From Solirubrobacterales bacterium (lineage in GTDB: Bacteria; Actinomycetota; Thermoleophilia; Solirubrobacterales; Solirubrobacteraceae): a stretch of 64,000 nucleotides of DNA. Below are positions 1-7,420 of this stretch, in pieces (the first letter of the stretch is position 1; each line of letters opens with the position of its first letter). The position numbers and the translations under genes are program-made. The stretch lies in the NCBI GenBank assembly GCA_027451345.1, contig DAIDJO010000043.1, positions 1 to 64,000 of the forward strand, written 5' to 3'. Under the pieces are notes generated by a model, which saw nothing but the letters and a program-made list of their open reading frames with translations, made no database searches and was not told the origin of the DNA.

Positions 1-50
1 AACAGATCCAAGATCTTCAACCCACGCTCGAGCGCGGTCACATTGCTCAT
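1..50 (-). CDS. IclR-family transcriptional regulator, N-terminal fragment
   Basis: Reading leftward from an ATG at 50, the minus strand encodes MSNVTALERGLKILDL and runs off the left edge. The pattern ALERGLxILDL is typical of the first helix of the IclR winged-helix domain. Only about 16 residues are visible, so the effector domain and target cannot be judged. It lies downstream of iolB on the same strand but is separated by 115 bp carrying inverted and direct repeats, so it probably has its own promoter. The fragment is too short for the ORF track. Confidence 0.6.
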   Translation of the reverse strand, partial: MSNVTALERGLKILDL

Positions 51-65
51 GACGCGGATGTCTAT

Positions 66-136
66 CACGCAACAATCCCGAGGTCAATGTTGCGTCTTAC
101 GCATCCCCCCCAAAGAACCCCTCAAACACGCAACAA
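66..136. promoter_or_regulatory. Repeated cacgcaacaa half-sites upstream of the IclR-type gene
   Basis: The 10-mer cacgcaacaa occurs exactly at 66-75 and 127-136. Its 8-bp core acgcaaca is repeated in inverted orientation (tgttgcgt) at 88-95, forming a dyad with the first copy. The repeats fill the gap between iolB and the IclR-type start codon. IclR proteins often autoregulate by binding pseudo-palindromes in their own promoter, so this is a plausible operator. Function is inferred. Confidence 0.45.
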
Positions 137-165
137 GCCCCGCCAAAACAGCGACAAAGGTCCCG

Positions 166-1062
166 CTAGCCGGATGCCTCGGGAGCCCTGTAGGGCAGTC
201 GCGGATCGGGCACGTCCTCGCTCCAGCGGGCGCGGATCCAGGCCTGACGGGGATCGTCGGTGAACAGCCAGGCGCGCCCGGGCCCGGCTCCGGCCATCAC
301 GTTCAGGTAGTACAGGTCGTACTCAGGCGCCGCGGCGGCCGGTCCGTGGTACCCGTGGGGCACCAGCGCGATGTCCCCACTCCGCACGATGGCGCGGGTC
401 TCGATCTCCCCGGCGCGCGAGGAATAGGTCGCAAAGCTGGCAAATGCGTCGGCGTCGGCCGGCGCCCCGCTCCCGCGCGTGGGGGCCACCTCGAAGTAAT
501 AGATCTCCTCGAGCTGGGTCTCCTCCCCGGGCAGTGACTCATCGTGCTTGTGGGCGGGGTGCGAGGACCAGTTCCCGGCGGGCGTGATCACCTCGCACAC
601 CAGCAGTGCAGCGGTGTCGAGCGCGCCCGGCCAGCCGAGGTTGTGGATCTGCCGGGTGTCCCTGCCGGTGCCCCGCAGCTCGATCTGAACGTCATCCCCG
701 CTCAGGTACCGGCTCGGCTTCCTCACGCTGGTCGGCGCCTGCGCCACCGCCACCCGGCCGGTTCCGGCGATCCCCAGGTCGCGGCCGGCTCCCACGTACA
801 GCACATCGGTCGGACCGTCAAAGACGCTGCTTCGGCCGCCGAGCGGAGTCGAGCGCCCGTCGTGCTCGACGGTGAAGGTGCCCGACAGCGGCACGACGAG
901 CCGCTCCACGTCCGCGGCCGGAAGCTCGAGGCGCCCCCCGGAGAGCTGCGCGACATGGATGCCCGTGCGCGCCCACCCGGCGAGGCGCTGATCCACCACC
1001 GACTCCCAGCCGTCCCGAGCGAGAGAGCCGCGGGGGAAGAACCATTCGTTGAGATCCGCCAT
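166..1062 (-). CDS. iolB: 5-deoxy-glucuronate isomerase (IolB)
   Basis: Isomerises 5-deoxy-D-glucuronate to 2-deoxy-5-keto-gluconate in cytoplasmic myo-inositol catabolism. The 298-residue product has the double-cupin architecture of the KduI/IolB family. Candidate metal ligands are seen in HPAHKHD, in EEIYYF and in VPHGYHG. I start at the ATG ending at 1062 (MADLNEWFF) rather than the longer ORF, because the extra 56 residues are Arg/Ser-rich and overlap the upstream gene. It follows the Cgl0159-type aldolase by 16 bp and is probably co-transcribed with it from the divergent promoter at about 2000. Confidence 0.93.
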   Translation of the reverse strand: MADLNEWFFPRGSLARDGWESVVDQRLAGWARTGIHVAQLSGGRLELPAADVERLVVPLSGTFTVEHDGRSTPLGGRSSVFDGPTDVLYVGAGRDLGIAGTGRVAVAQAPTSVRKPSRYLSGDDVQIELRGTGRDTRQIHNLGWPGALDTAALLVCEVITPAGNWSSHPAHKHDESLPGEETQLEEIYYFEVAPTRGSGAPADADAFASFATYSSRAGEIETRAIVRSGDIALVPHGYHGPAAAAPEYDLYYLNVMAGAGPGRAWLFTDDPRQAWIRARWSEDVPDPRLPYRAPEASG

Positions 1063-1078
1063 GATGCTCAGCTCCTCG

Positions 1079-1993
1079 TCAGCTTCCGTGCACGAGCGAC
1101 GCGGCGATGCCGACCGCCTGGGCGACGTCGCCGTCGTCCGGATACAGGAGGCTGCGCCCCACGACCAGCCCCTGGACGCCCGGCAGCGCCAGCGCGGCTT
1201 CCCAGGACGCATACAGGTGGTCGGGATCACCGCCGCTGTCGCCGCCCAGCAGCAGCGTGGGCAGCGTCGTGGCCTCCATCACACGCTCCATCTCGTCGAC
1301 GACGGGAAGCTTCAGCCACGAGTACGCGGAGCTGCTCCCGAGTCCAGCGGCGACGGCGATCGCGTTGATGACCGCGTCGGGGGAGAGATCGTTGACGACC
1401 TTCCCACCGACTCGGCTGCACATGAAGGGCTCGAGCATGATCGGCAGATGGGCCCTCGCGGCCTGGCTCACGGCGTCGGCGGTGCGTTCCAGGGTCCGGA
1501 CCGTGAGCGGGTCCTGGAGGTCGATCCTCACCAGGACCTTCGCCGCATCCAGGTGCGCCGCGAGGGCCGACGGGACGTCGTAGCCGGTGAAGCGGTCGTC
1601 CATCTCAAACACCGAACCCCGCAGTCCGCCACGATTCATCGACCCGACCGCGAGCTTGTTCTCCAGGACACCGAGGAAGGCCAGATCATCGATCACATCC
1701 GGGGTGCCGAGAACCCCGTCGACACCGGGATGGGAGAGGGCGAGGGCGAGTCGCTGCAGCAGCTCGTACCGATCGGCCATGGCCAGGGGATTCTCGCGTA
1801 CGGCAAGCGATGCTCGGGCGGGGTGATCGGCGGCGACGATGAAGAGCCGGCCGTCGCCGTGGGCCAGCGAACGGCGGCTCCGACGCGCGAGGGCGGCGGA
1901 GATCGATGACGGTTCCTGCCTGCGTGCACGACGCAGCCCTTCGAACGCCTCGGCGCCGACCGGGATGTCGATGCACTCACTGGTCTTCCACAT
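1079..1993 (-). CDS. Cgl0159-type (beta/alpha)8-barrel aldolase-like protein of inositol catabolism
   Basis: A 304-residue protein resembling the DeoC/LacD-like barrel proteins (Cgl0159 family) encoded in actinobacterial inositol clusters. These are thought to act near the aldol-cleavage end of the pathway. Barrel-type segments are visible (FIVAADHPAR, DGVLGTPDVIDDLAF, KVLVRIDLQD, LLGGDSGGD). The substrate is not proven; in classical pathways IolJ cleaves 5-dehydro-2-deoxy-gluconate phosphate. It is first in the minus-strand iol unit and divergent from a GntR regulator 63 bp away. Confidence 0.8.
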   Translation of the reverse strand: MWKTSECIDIPVGAEAFEGLRRARRQEPSSISAALARRSRRSLAHGDGRLFIVAADHPARASLAVRENPLAMADRYELLQRLALALSHPGVDGVLGTPDVIDDLAFLGVLENKLAVGSMNRGGLRGSVFEMDDRFTGYDVPSALAAHLDAAKVLVRIDLQDPLTVRTLERTADAVSQAARAHLPIMLEPFMCSRVGGKVVNDLSPDAVINAIAVAAGLGSSSAYSWLKLPVVDEMERVMEATTLPTLLLGGDSGGDPDHLYASWEAALALPGVQGLVVGRSLLYPDDGDVAQAVGIAASLVHGS

Positions 1994-2028
1994 GGACGCG
2001 TTTGCTCTCTTTCGTCAGCCGGGCACTT

Positions 2029-2046
2029 TGTCCTAACAACATGACA
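2029..2046. promoter_or_regulatory. Candidate operator TGTC-N10-GACA between iol genes and gntR
   Basis: The 63-bp divergent intergenic region contains tgtc-ctaacaacat-gaca, an interrupted dyad. It lies 11 bp before the gntR start codon and 36 bp before the aldolase start. The region is noticeably AT-richer than its surroundings. A GntR/UTRA regulator repressing both itself and the iol genes until inositol or an intermediate is present would fit, but this is inferred from position only. Confidence 0.35.
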
Positions 2047-2056
2047 TATTTCGCGG

Positions 2057-2848
2057 ATGCCCGGCGGATCGACCACGACGGACACTCCGACGACTGAGCC
2101 GGTTCGGCTGCCGCTCGAGCTGTTCTCGGAGGTGGACCGCTCGAGCCCCGTCCCGCTCTACTTTCAACTGGCCAGTCGCATCGAGCAGGCGATCGTCGTT
2201 GGACAGCTGCCGCCGGGTGCCCGCCTGGAGAACGAGACGAGCCTGGGGGAACGCCTGAACGTCTCGCGTCCCACCGTTCGCCGTGCGCTCCAGGAACTGG
2301 TCGACAGGGGTCTGCTCGTGCGCCGGCGTGGAGTGGGCACGCAGGTCGTGCGCAGGCCCGTCCACCGCAGGGTCGAGCTGACGAGCCTCTACGACGACCT
2401 CGCCCAGGCCGGGCGCCAGCCGAGCACCGTGGTGCTGGCGCACGAGCTCCTCTCCGCAGACCAGGCTCTGGCCGAGCGACTCGGCGTGGCGGAGGGCACG
2501 CCCGTGCTCCACATCCGGCGTCTGCGACTCACGGGTGGGGTGCCGCTGGCCGTGATGGAGAATTTCCTCGGGGCCGAGCTCGCCGACCTGTCCGCCGAGC
2601 AGATCCGATCCCACGGCCTCTACCAGCTGATGCGCGCGCGTGGGGTGCAGATCCGCGTGGCCGCGCAGCACATCGGCGCCCGGCTCGCAACCGCGCAGGA
2701 GGCACGGCTGCTCGAGATCAGGCGACACGGCCCGGTGCTCACCATGGAACGCACCGCGTATGCGAGCTCAGGCCGAGCGGTGGAGTTCGGGCACCACTGC
2801 TACCGCCCGGACCTCTACTCGTTCGAGCTGACGCTCGTCCAGAGTTGA
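2057..2848 (+). CDS. GntR-family transcriptional regulator (HutC/UTRA type)
   Basis: A 263-residue regulator with an N-terminal GntR winged helix (about 30-95; PLYFQLASRIEQAI, then NVSRPTVRRALQEL) and a C-terminal UTRA ligand-binding domain (about 115-258). It is divergent from the inositol genes, so it is the likely local regulator of iol expression, comparable in position to IolR-type GntR proteins of other actinobacteria. The effector is unknown. The ATG at 2057 has no clear Shine-Dalgarno sequence; the first 20 residues are low-complexity, so the true start could be slightly different. Confidence 0.85.
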   Translation: MPGGSTTTDTPTTEPVRLPLELFSEVDRSSPVPLYFQLASRIEQAIVVGQLPPGARLENETSLGERLNVSRPTVRRALQELVDRGLLVRRRGVGTQVVRRPVHRRVELTSLYDDLAQAGRQPSTVVLAHELLSADQALAERLGVAEGTPVLHIRRLRLTGGVPLAVMENFLGAELADLSAEQIRSHGLYQLMRARGVQIRVAAQHIGARLATAQEARLLEIRRHGPVLTMERTAYASSGRAVEFGHHCYRPDLYSFELTLVQS

Positions 2849-2854
2849 GCCTCG

Positions 2855-3715
2855 TCAGTCGGCCCGGCCGCCGGGCTCACCCGGACCGCGCCGCTCCCAG
2901 TAGCGCTGGAGCCCCGCGTACGCCTGGTCGACCGGCACGGCGGCCATGAAGGCGTCGAGCTCCTCGGCGCTCACCGCCGAGCGCACATCGGCGCGCACCG
3001 CCTCGATCCACGCCTCGCGGTCGAGCCCGCGCGCGGACTGCGCCCAGCGGTCGAGCCGCTCACCGAGCTCGTCGAGCTGCCGGTCCACGTCGTCGTAGGC
3101 GCCGAAGTGCGTGATCGCCAGCCGGTCGGGCCGCCACTGGCGGATCCGGTCGATCGAGCGGTGCCAGGCCTCGACGTCGATGTCGGGCGGCGGAGTCGGC
3201 GGCAGCGTCGGCGTGTCGGCGTCGATCCGCACCCCGCCCACGTCCCCGACGAACGCGGTGCCCTCGTGCAGGTAGGCGACGTGATGGCTCGCATGCCCGG
3301 GCGTGCCGGCGACCTCGAACGTCGCTCCGCCGATGCGCAGGCGCTCCCCGCCGGTCAGCGCGTGCACCCGGTCCTCGGGCACGGCGAGGAACTCGCCCCA
3401 CATCGAGAGCATGTTCTCCTCGCCGTACAACCGCGCGGCGCTCGCCCACAGGCGCTCGGGATTGATCAGATGCGGCGCGCCCCGGGCGTGCACGTAGACG
3501 TCGAGGTTCGGCCATCGGCGCAGCAGCGACCCCGTCGCACCCGCGTGGTCGAAGTGGATGTGCGTGAGCAGGATGGCCTGCGGCTCCCAGTCTCCGAGCT
3601 CGGCGAGCACCTGCTCGAGCGACCCCGTCGGTCCGGGGTCGATGAGGACCGGACCGACCTGCCAGCAGCAGATCCAGCGACGCCGCCCCAGATGAAGCGT
3701 GTCAATGGCTCGCAT
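2855..3715 (-). CDS. Metallo-beta-lactamase-fold hydrolase
   Basis: A 286-residue MBL-fold protein. The zinc signature HIHFDHAG (about residues 52-59) is followed by later ligands in GTPGHASHH, the GDVGG strand and ITHFGAYDD, giving a complete dinuclear metal site of the glyoxalase II/beta-lactamase superfamily. The substrate is not predictable; the C-terminal 90 residues are helical and charged. Its start overlaps the end of the upstream DivIVA-like gene by 14 bp, so the two are co-transcribed. It converges with gntR with a 6-bp gap. Confidence 0.85.
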   Translation of the reverse strand: MRAIDTLHLGRRRWICCWQVGPVLIDPGPTGSLEQVLAELGDWEPQAILLTHIHFDHAGATGSLLRRWPNLDVYVHARGAPHLINPERLWASAARLYGEENMLSMWGEFLAVPEDRVHALTGGERLRIGGATFEVAGTPGHASHHVAYLHEGTAFVGDVGGVRIDADTPTLPPTPPPDIDVEAWHRSIDRIRQWRPDRLAITHFGAYDDVDRQLDELGERLDRWAQSARGLDREAWIEAVRADVRSAVSAEELDAFMAAVPVDQAYAGLQRYWERRGPGEPGGRAD

Positions 3716-4187
3716 TCAGCTGGCCGGCGCCCGGCGGCGGATCGGCGTCCTGCGGGAACCGCTCGGCGGCGAGGTCGGCCAGCTGGTTGAGCTGCCGGGC
3801 CAGATCGCGGGCGTCGGCCACGATCCGCTCCCGTTCGCCCCAGATGCGATCGGTGTCGAGGTCGAGGTCGTGCAGCCGCTGCTCGGCCACCGCCACGACG
3901 TGCGCGGTCTCGCGCTCGGCCTGATCGCGGTGCTCCCGGGCCTCGCGCTCCGCGCCCGCGACGATCTCCTCCGCCGTGTCGTGCGCCTGCCTGAGCACGT
4001 CGGCCTCCTCCTCGCCGACGCGCGCGAGCGCGTCGCGGACGGCGGCATCGGGCGTCTGCTGCTGTGCCTGGAGCTCACGAACCTGGCGCTGCAACTGGCT
4101 CACGTAGGCGTCGACCTCGTCGCGGTCGTACCCGCGCCGGGAGAGCCGGAACAGCCCCTCTCCGCTCCTCGTCAGCTCCTCACTCAT
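3702..4187 (-). CDS. DivIVA-domain coiled-coil protein
   Basis: A 161-residue protein with the N-terminal DivIVA lipid-binding signature (LFRLSRRGYDRDEVDAYV, about 12-29). A long, highly charged coiled coil follows to about residue 145, then a short Pro-rich tail. Short DivIVA proteins act at curved membrane or septal sites as scaffolds. Full-length Wag31 is longer (about 260 residues), so this is an accessory paralogue rather than the main polar scaffold. The start at 4187 is chosen because the track ORF (517 residues) extends through moaA in an unrelated frame. It is divergent from moaA. Confidence 0.8.
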   Translation of the reverse strand: MSEELTRSGEGLFRLSRRGYDRDEVDAYVSQLQRQVRELQAQQQTPDAAVRDALARVGEEEADVLRQAHDTAEEIVAGAEREAREHRDQAERETAHVVAVAEQRLHDLDLDTDRIWGERERIVADARDLARQLNQLADLAAERFPQDADPPPGAGQLNASH

Positions 4188-4274
4188 CGCGCGAAGGCTA
4201 TCCGCTGCGCCCGCGGAATGGAACGGCCGGCCCGGCGCCCCCGTTGGGCCGTCGGCCGCCTGCGGATCCGTCCA

Positions 4275-4280
4275 TAGAAT
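4275..4280 (+). promoter_or_regulatory. Putative -10 element of moaA
   Basis: TAGAAT lies 9 nt before the GTG at 4290 and 15 nt before the ATG at 4296, in the divergent gap with the DivIVA gene. If it is used, the moaA message has almost no leader. The -35 region is not obvious. Confidence 0.4.
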
Positions 4281-4289
4281 CCTGGGTAG

Positions 4290-5315
4290 GTGATCATGGT
4301 GTCCGAACCCCTGACCGACGGCCATGGACGCCGCATCGCGGACCTGCGCGTGTCCGTCACGGACCGGTGCAACTTCCGCTGCCAGTACTGCATGCCGGCC
4401 GAGGGGTTGCCCTGGCTCGAGCGTGACGAGGTGCTGCGCTTCGAGGAGATCACGCGCCTCGTCGCCCTGTTCGCCCGTCTGGGCGTGCACGACGTGCGCC
4501 TGACGGGCGGCGAGCCGCTCGTGCGGCGGGACTTCCCGCGTCTGGTGGGGATGCTCGCCGCCCTCGACGGCATCGAGGACCTCGCCATCACCACCAACGG
4601 CTTCCTGCTCGAGCGCGATGCCGGCGCGCTCGTCGCGGCCTGCGAGACCAGAGAGCGCCGGGCGCGAGGGATCCGCTTCAACGTCTCGATCGACTCGCTG
4701 CAGCGCGACCGGTTCTACGCGCTGACCCGGCGCGACGCGCTCGATCAGGTCCTGCGCGGCCTCGCCCGACTCGCGGAATATCCGCAGGCGCACCCGATCA
4801 AGGTCAACGCCGTCGCCCTGCGCGGGGTCACCGAGGACGAGGTGCCGGCCTTTGTCGAACTCGCCCGCCACAGCGCCTACGAGGTTCGCTTCATCGAGTT
4901 CATGCCCCTCGACGCCGATCGCGCGTGGAGCTCCGACCAGGTGCTGACGGGCGCCGAGCTCCACGCGATGATCGACGCCCTGCACCCGCTCGAGCCGACC
5001 GAGCGCGAGCCGGGCGCCACCGCCCGGGTGTATCGGTTCGCCGACGGCCACGGCCGGATCGGCTTCATCAACCCGGTGTCCGAGCCCTTCTGCGGTGACT
5101 GCAACCGGATCCGCCTGACCGCCGACGGGCGCCTGCGCACCTGCCTGTTCTCCCTGCGGGAGACGGACCTCCGAGGGCCGCTGCGGGACGGCGCCGACGA
5201 CGACCAGCTCGCGCAGCTCATTCGCGACGCCGTCTGGCGCAAGGAGCTCAAGCACCGGATCGGCGAGCCCGGCTTCGTGCAGCCGGCCCGGACGATGTCC
5301 GCCATCGGCGGCTGA
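4290..5315 (+). CDS. moaA: GTP 3',8-cyclase MoaA
   Basis: A radical-SAM enzyme for the first step of molybdenum cofactor synthesis, rearranging GTP before MoaC acts. The N-terminal 4Fe-4S motif CNFRCQYC is present. The C-terminal cluster ligands are in CGDCNRIRL and TCLF, and the protein ends in the Gly-Gly tail (SAIGG) characteristic of MoaA. Length 341 is normal. The track start is a GTG at 4290; an ATG two codons later (4296) is equally possible and has a gggtagg stretch upstream. It converges with mobA, and no other moa genes are in the window. Confidence 0.96.
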   Translation: MIMVSEPLTDGHGRRIADLRVSVTDRCNFRCQYCMPAEGLPWLERDEVLRFEEITRLVALFARLGVHDVRLTGGEPLVRRDFPRLVGMLAALDGIEDLAITTNGFLLERDAGALVAACETRERRARGIRFNVSIDSLQRDRFYALTRRDALDQVLRGLARLAEYPQAHPIKVNAVALRGVTEDEVPAFVELARHSAYEVRFIEFMPLDADRAWSSDQVLTGAELHAMIDALHPLEPTEREPGATARVYRFADGHGRIGFINPVSEPFCGDCNRIRLTADGRLRTCLFSLRETDLRGPLRDGADDDQLAQLIRDAVWRKELKHRIGEPGFVQPARTMSAIGG

Positions 5316-5321
5316 CGCGGA

Positions 5322-5942
5322 TCAGACGCGCACCGACCGCCGCTGAGCCTCGAGCAGCCCGGCGGCCAGCAGCAGGTCGTCGGGAGTGTCGACGTCGAAG
5401 AGCTCGGGCTCATCCTCGCCGTCGACCTCGAGGAGCCGCGGTTCGAGCAGGTCGACGGCCGGCTCGAGCGCCAACCCCCGCTCCACAGCCTCGGCGAGCC
5501 GCGGTGCGGCGGCGGGCAGGTACCGTCCGAGCAGGGGCCGCAAGCGGCCGCGACAGGTGGCGAGCACGGCCGGACGGCCCTCGCTGTCGGCCCCCGCGAG
5601 GGCGCCGAGGAGCCGCGGCGTGACGAACGGCAGGTCGAGCGGGCAGACGAGGATCGGGCGGCCCCCGGCGAGCGCCAGGGCCTCCCCCACCCCCAGCAGC
5701 GGGTGGGCCGGCTCCTCCGGCTCGACCCACACCATGGCGCCCTCGAGCCGTGGCAGCAGCGTCTGCGGTTTGACGATGATCGCCACGTCGTGCAGCACCT
5801 GCCGGATCGCTCGCAGGCTGTGATGGAGCAGTGGCTCGCCGAGCAGCGCGACGCTCGCCTTGTTGCCGCCGATGCGCCGGCCGGGACCGCCGGCGAGGAT
5901 CACGCCGACAGCCGTTTCACCGCTCGAGTGTGTCGGTCGCAT
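5322..5942 (-). CDS. mobA: Molybdenum cofactor guanylyltransferase-like NTP transferase (MobA)
   Basis: A 206-residue nucleotidyltransferase that likely attaches GMP to molybdopterin-Mo. The signature ILAGGPGRRIGGNK (about 14-28) binds GTP, and the conserved PLDLPFVTP (about 100-109) carries the metal-binding aspartate. It converges with moaA with a 6-bp gap. Relatives such as MocA (cytidylyl) and FbiD/CofC share the fold, so the exact nucleotide is inferred from the moaA neighbour and from the motif. Start at 5942, immediately next to the promoter of the divergent gene. Confidence 0.85.
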   Translation of the reverse strand: MRPTHSSGETAVGVILAGGPGRRIGGNKASVALLGEPLLHHSLRAIRQVLHDVAIIVKPQTLLPRLEGAMVWVEPEEPAHPLLGVGEALALAGGRPILVCPLDLPFVTPRLLGALAGADSEGRPAVLATCRGRLRPLLGRYLPAAAPRLAEAVERGLALEPAVDLLEPRLLEVDGEDEPELFDVDTPDDLLLAAGLLEAQRRSVRV

Positions 5943-5945
5943 GTC

Positions 5946-5951
5946 TAGAAT
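5946..5951 (+). promoter_or_regulatory. Putative -10 of a leaderless transcript (TAGAAT-N7-ATG)
   Basis: TAGAAT ends 7 nt before the ATG at 5959, so transcription from it would begin at or next to the A of the start codon. The same hexamer sits before moaA. This spacing is what selects 5959 over the in-frame ATG at 5941. Confidence 0.5.
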
Positions 5952-5958
5952 CGAGTCA

Positions 5959-6522
5959 ATGGAGGGCTCAACCGAGGTCCGGAGCTGGCTTCGCTGCTAC
6001 CGCTGCTGGTCCCAGAACCTCGAGGTCCAGCTCCACTACGAGGGCATCCACCGCATCGATCCGGAGACGGGTGAGCGCACGGATGTCGTCGACGAGATGC
6101 AGGAGGCCGTCGTGCAGTGCCTGGAGTCCATGCACGACCAGCCGCACCTCGGCTTCCACAACGGGCGGGTCGAGCCGATCGAGGACCGCTGGGAGCGCAT
6201 GATCACCGGGACCCCGTGGATCGCGTCCTGCACGGTGACGGTCGAGGCCGACGAGGTCGAGACCTGCTCGGGCCCGGACGCCGGCGACGCGCTCTCCTAC
6301 GCCGCCTTTGGCGACCACGGCACGCGCGAGTTCTTCACCCACGTCCGCTTCCACAAGCACGACGAGGACCGGATCGTCGTGCACCTGCTCGTCGAGCTGT
6401 ACGCGCGGACGGCCGAGGAGGCCACCGAGGTGCTCGAGGAGGCGGCGCGCGGGACGCTCGCCATCACCTCGCTGGCGGAGGAGTCGCGTCCCCCCGCCTC
6501 GACGGGGCGCAGCACGCACTGA
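5959..6522 (+). CDS. Conserved-looking protein of unknown function with CYRCW motif
   Basis: A 187-residue acidic soluble protein that I cannot assign. It begins MEGSTEVRSWLRCYRCWSQ, with a CxxC pair at about 13-16. Its codon bias and amino-acid composition are those of a real gene, and the opposite-strand ORF is a shadow. The middle contains a Glu/Asp-rich stretch and two further cysteines. The C-terminal half alternates beta-like and helical segments (RIVVHLLVELYARTAEEATEVLEEA), and the tail is Ser/Pro-rich. No signal peptide or membrane segment. Its 3' end overlaps the convergent membrane-protein gene by 59 bp. Confidence 0.65.
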   Translation: MEGSTEVRSWLRCYRCWSQNLEVQLHYEGIHRIDPETGERTDVVDEMQEAVVQCLESMHDQPHLGFHNGRVEPIEDRWERMITGTPWIASCTVTVEADEVETCSGPDAGDALSYAAFGDHGTREFFTHVRFHKHDEDRIVVHLLVELYARTAEEATEVLEEAARGTLAITSLAEESRPPASTGRSTH

Positions 6523-7420
6523 CCCCGCGGTCTCCCCTGATCCGGCCACGGCGTAACCCTACCTCCACGAGCAAGAGCGCGAGGGCGACCGGCACCGTCG
6601 CCGGCAGCTCACCGGTGACGAGGAAGAGCAGATCGAACAGCGCAGCGGCCGCGAGCGTGATGACCGCCGCCGCCCGCTGCACCCGCTCGCGCGACGCCCA
6701 GACGGAGCCGAGCAGCGCGGCGACGAACAGATCGCCGTACCCCATCGAGACGCTGCCGAACTGCTCGCTCTGCAGCTGAGGCAGCCCGCCCCCGGGTCGC
6801 GCCGCGACCAGGACGGCGTTCGGGGCCTGGAGCTGGCCGGCGACGATCAGCCACACGTCGGCGGCCGCCATCGCGATGATGCCGAGCTTCAGCCAGCGGC
6901 TCGGTGTCACCGCCGCCATCAGGACGCCGAGCGTGACGCAGCTGAGGGCGGACAGGAGGGCGGCGGCGGCCTGCCCGCCGAGGCTGCCGGGCGCTCGCCA
7001 GGCCGCCACGAACAGGCCGGCCGCGAGCGGTGCCAGCCACGGGCGGGCGCCGCGGGCGGCCCATCCGAGCGCCATGGCGGCGAGGATCGGAACGGCGACC
7101 ACGGCGAGGTAGGTGAGCCAGTCGGCCGTCGCCGCCGCGTAGCGAATGGCGAGGATCACCCCGACGATCGACGCCACCGGGATGAGCGCCCAGCCGCGAC
7201 CGCGCAGGCCGCGCAGGCGCGCGAGCCAGCGTGCGTCGGGCCACCGGGGGGCCGCGACGACGCCGGCCTGCAGCGCGAGCAGGACGGCGTCGGACGGGAC
7301 GAGCGGAAGCGTCAGCTCAGGCGCTGCTCGAGCTGGTGCAGCTGGTCCTCGAGCTGGTGCGGAAGCGTGGGGCCGAACTTCGCGAAGTGGGCCCGGATCT
7401 GTGGGATCTGGTGGCGCCAC
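6464..7420 (-). CDS. Polytopic membrane protein with presenilin/SPP-like GxGD protease hallmarks
   Basis: A membrane protein of up to 318 residues with about eight hydrophobic segments. Counting from the GTG at 7420, an aspartate (D188) lies in the segment [15 protein letters not shown]. Next come a hydrophilic loop, [13 protein letters not shown] with D230, and a final segment beginning [12 protein letters not shown]. This order (TM Asp, GxGD, PAL-like motif) matches intramembrane aspartyl proteases of the presenilin/signal-peptide-peptidase class. The usual YD is AD here. The first 35 residues overlap pckG and are Pro/Arg-rich; a later non-ATG start near 7315 is possible. Protease activity is inference. 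Confidence 0.6.
   Translation of the reverse strand: MAPPDPTDPGPLREVRPHASAPARGPAAPARAAPELTLPLVPSDAVLLALQAGVVAAPRWPDARWLARLRGLRGRGWALIPVASIVGVILAIRYAAATADWLTYLAVVAVPILAAMALGWAARGARPWLAPLAAGLFVAAWRAPGSLGGQAAAALLSALSCVTLGVLMAAVTPSRWLKLGIIAMAAADVWLIVAGQLQAPNAVLVAARPGGGLPQLQSEQFGSVSMGYGDLFVAALLGSVWASRERVQRAAAVITLAAAALFDLLFLVTGELPATVPVALALLLVEVGLRRGRIRGDRGVSACCAPSRRGDATPPPAR

Noticed and set aside
43-537. 164-aa plus-strand ORF at the left edge
   Set aside because: It is antisense to iolB and the intergenic repeats, has Arg/Pro/Gly-rich shadow composition, and no family resemblance.
5968-6549. 193-aa minus-strand ORF competing with the CYRCW protein
   Set aside because: Leu/Val/Arg/Asp-skewed composition typical of an antisense frame, and no promoter or ribosome site; the plus strand has both a promoter and balanced composition.
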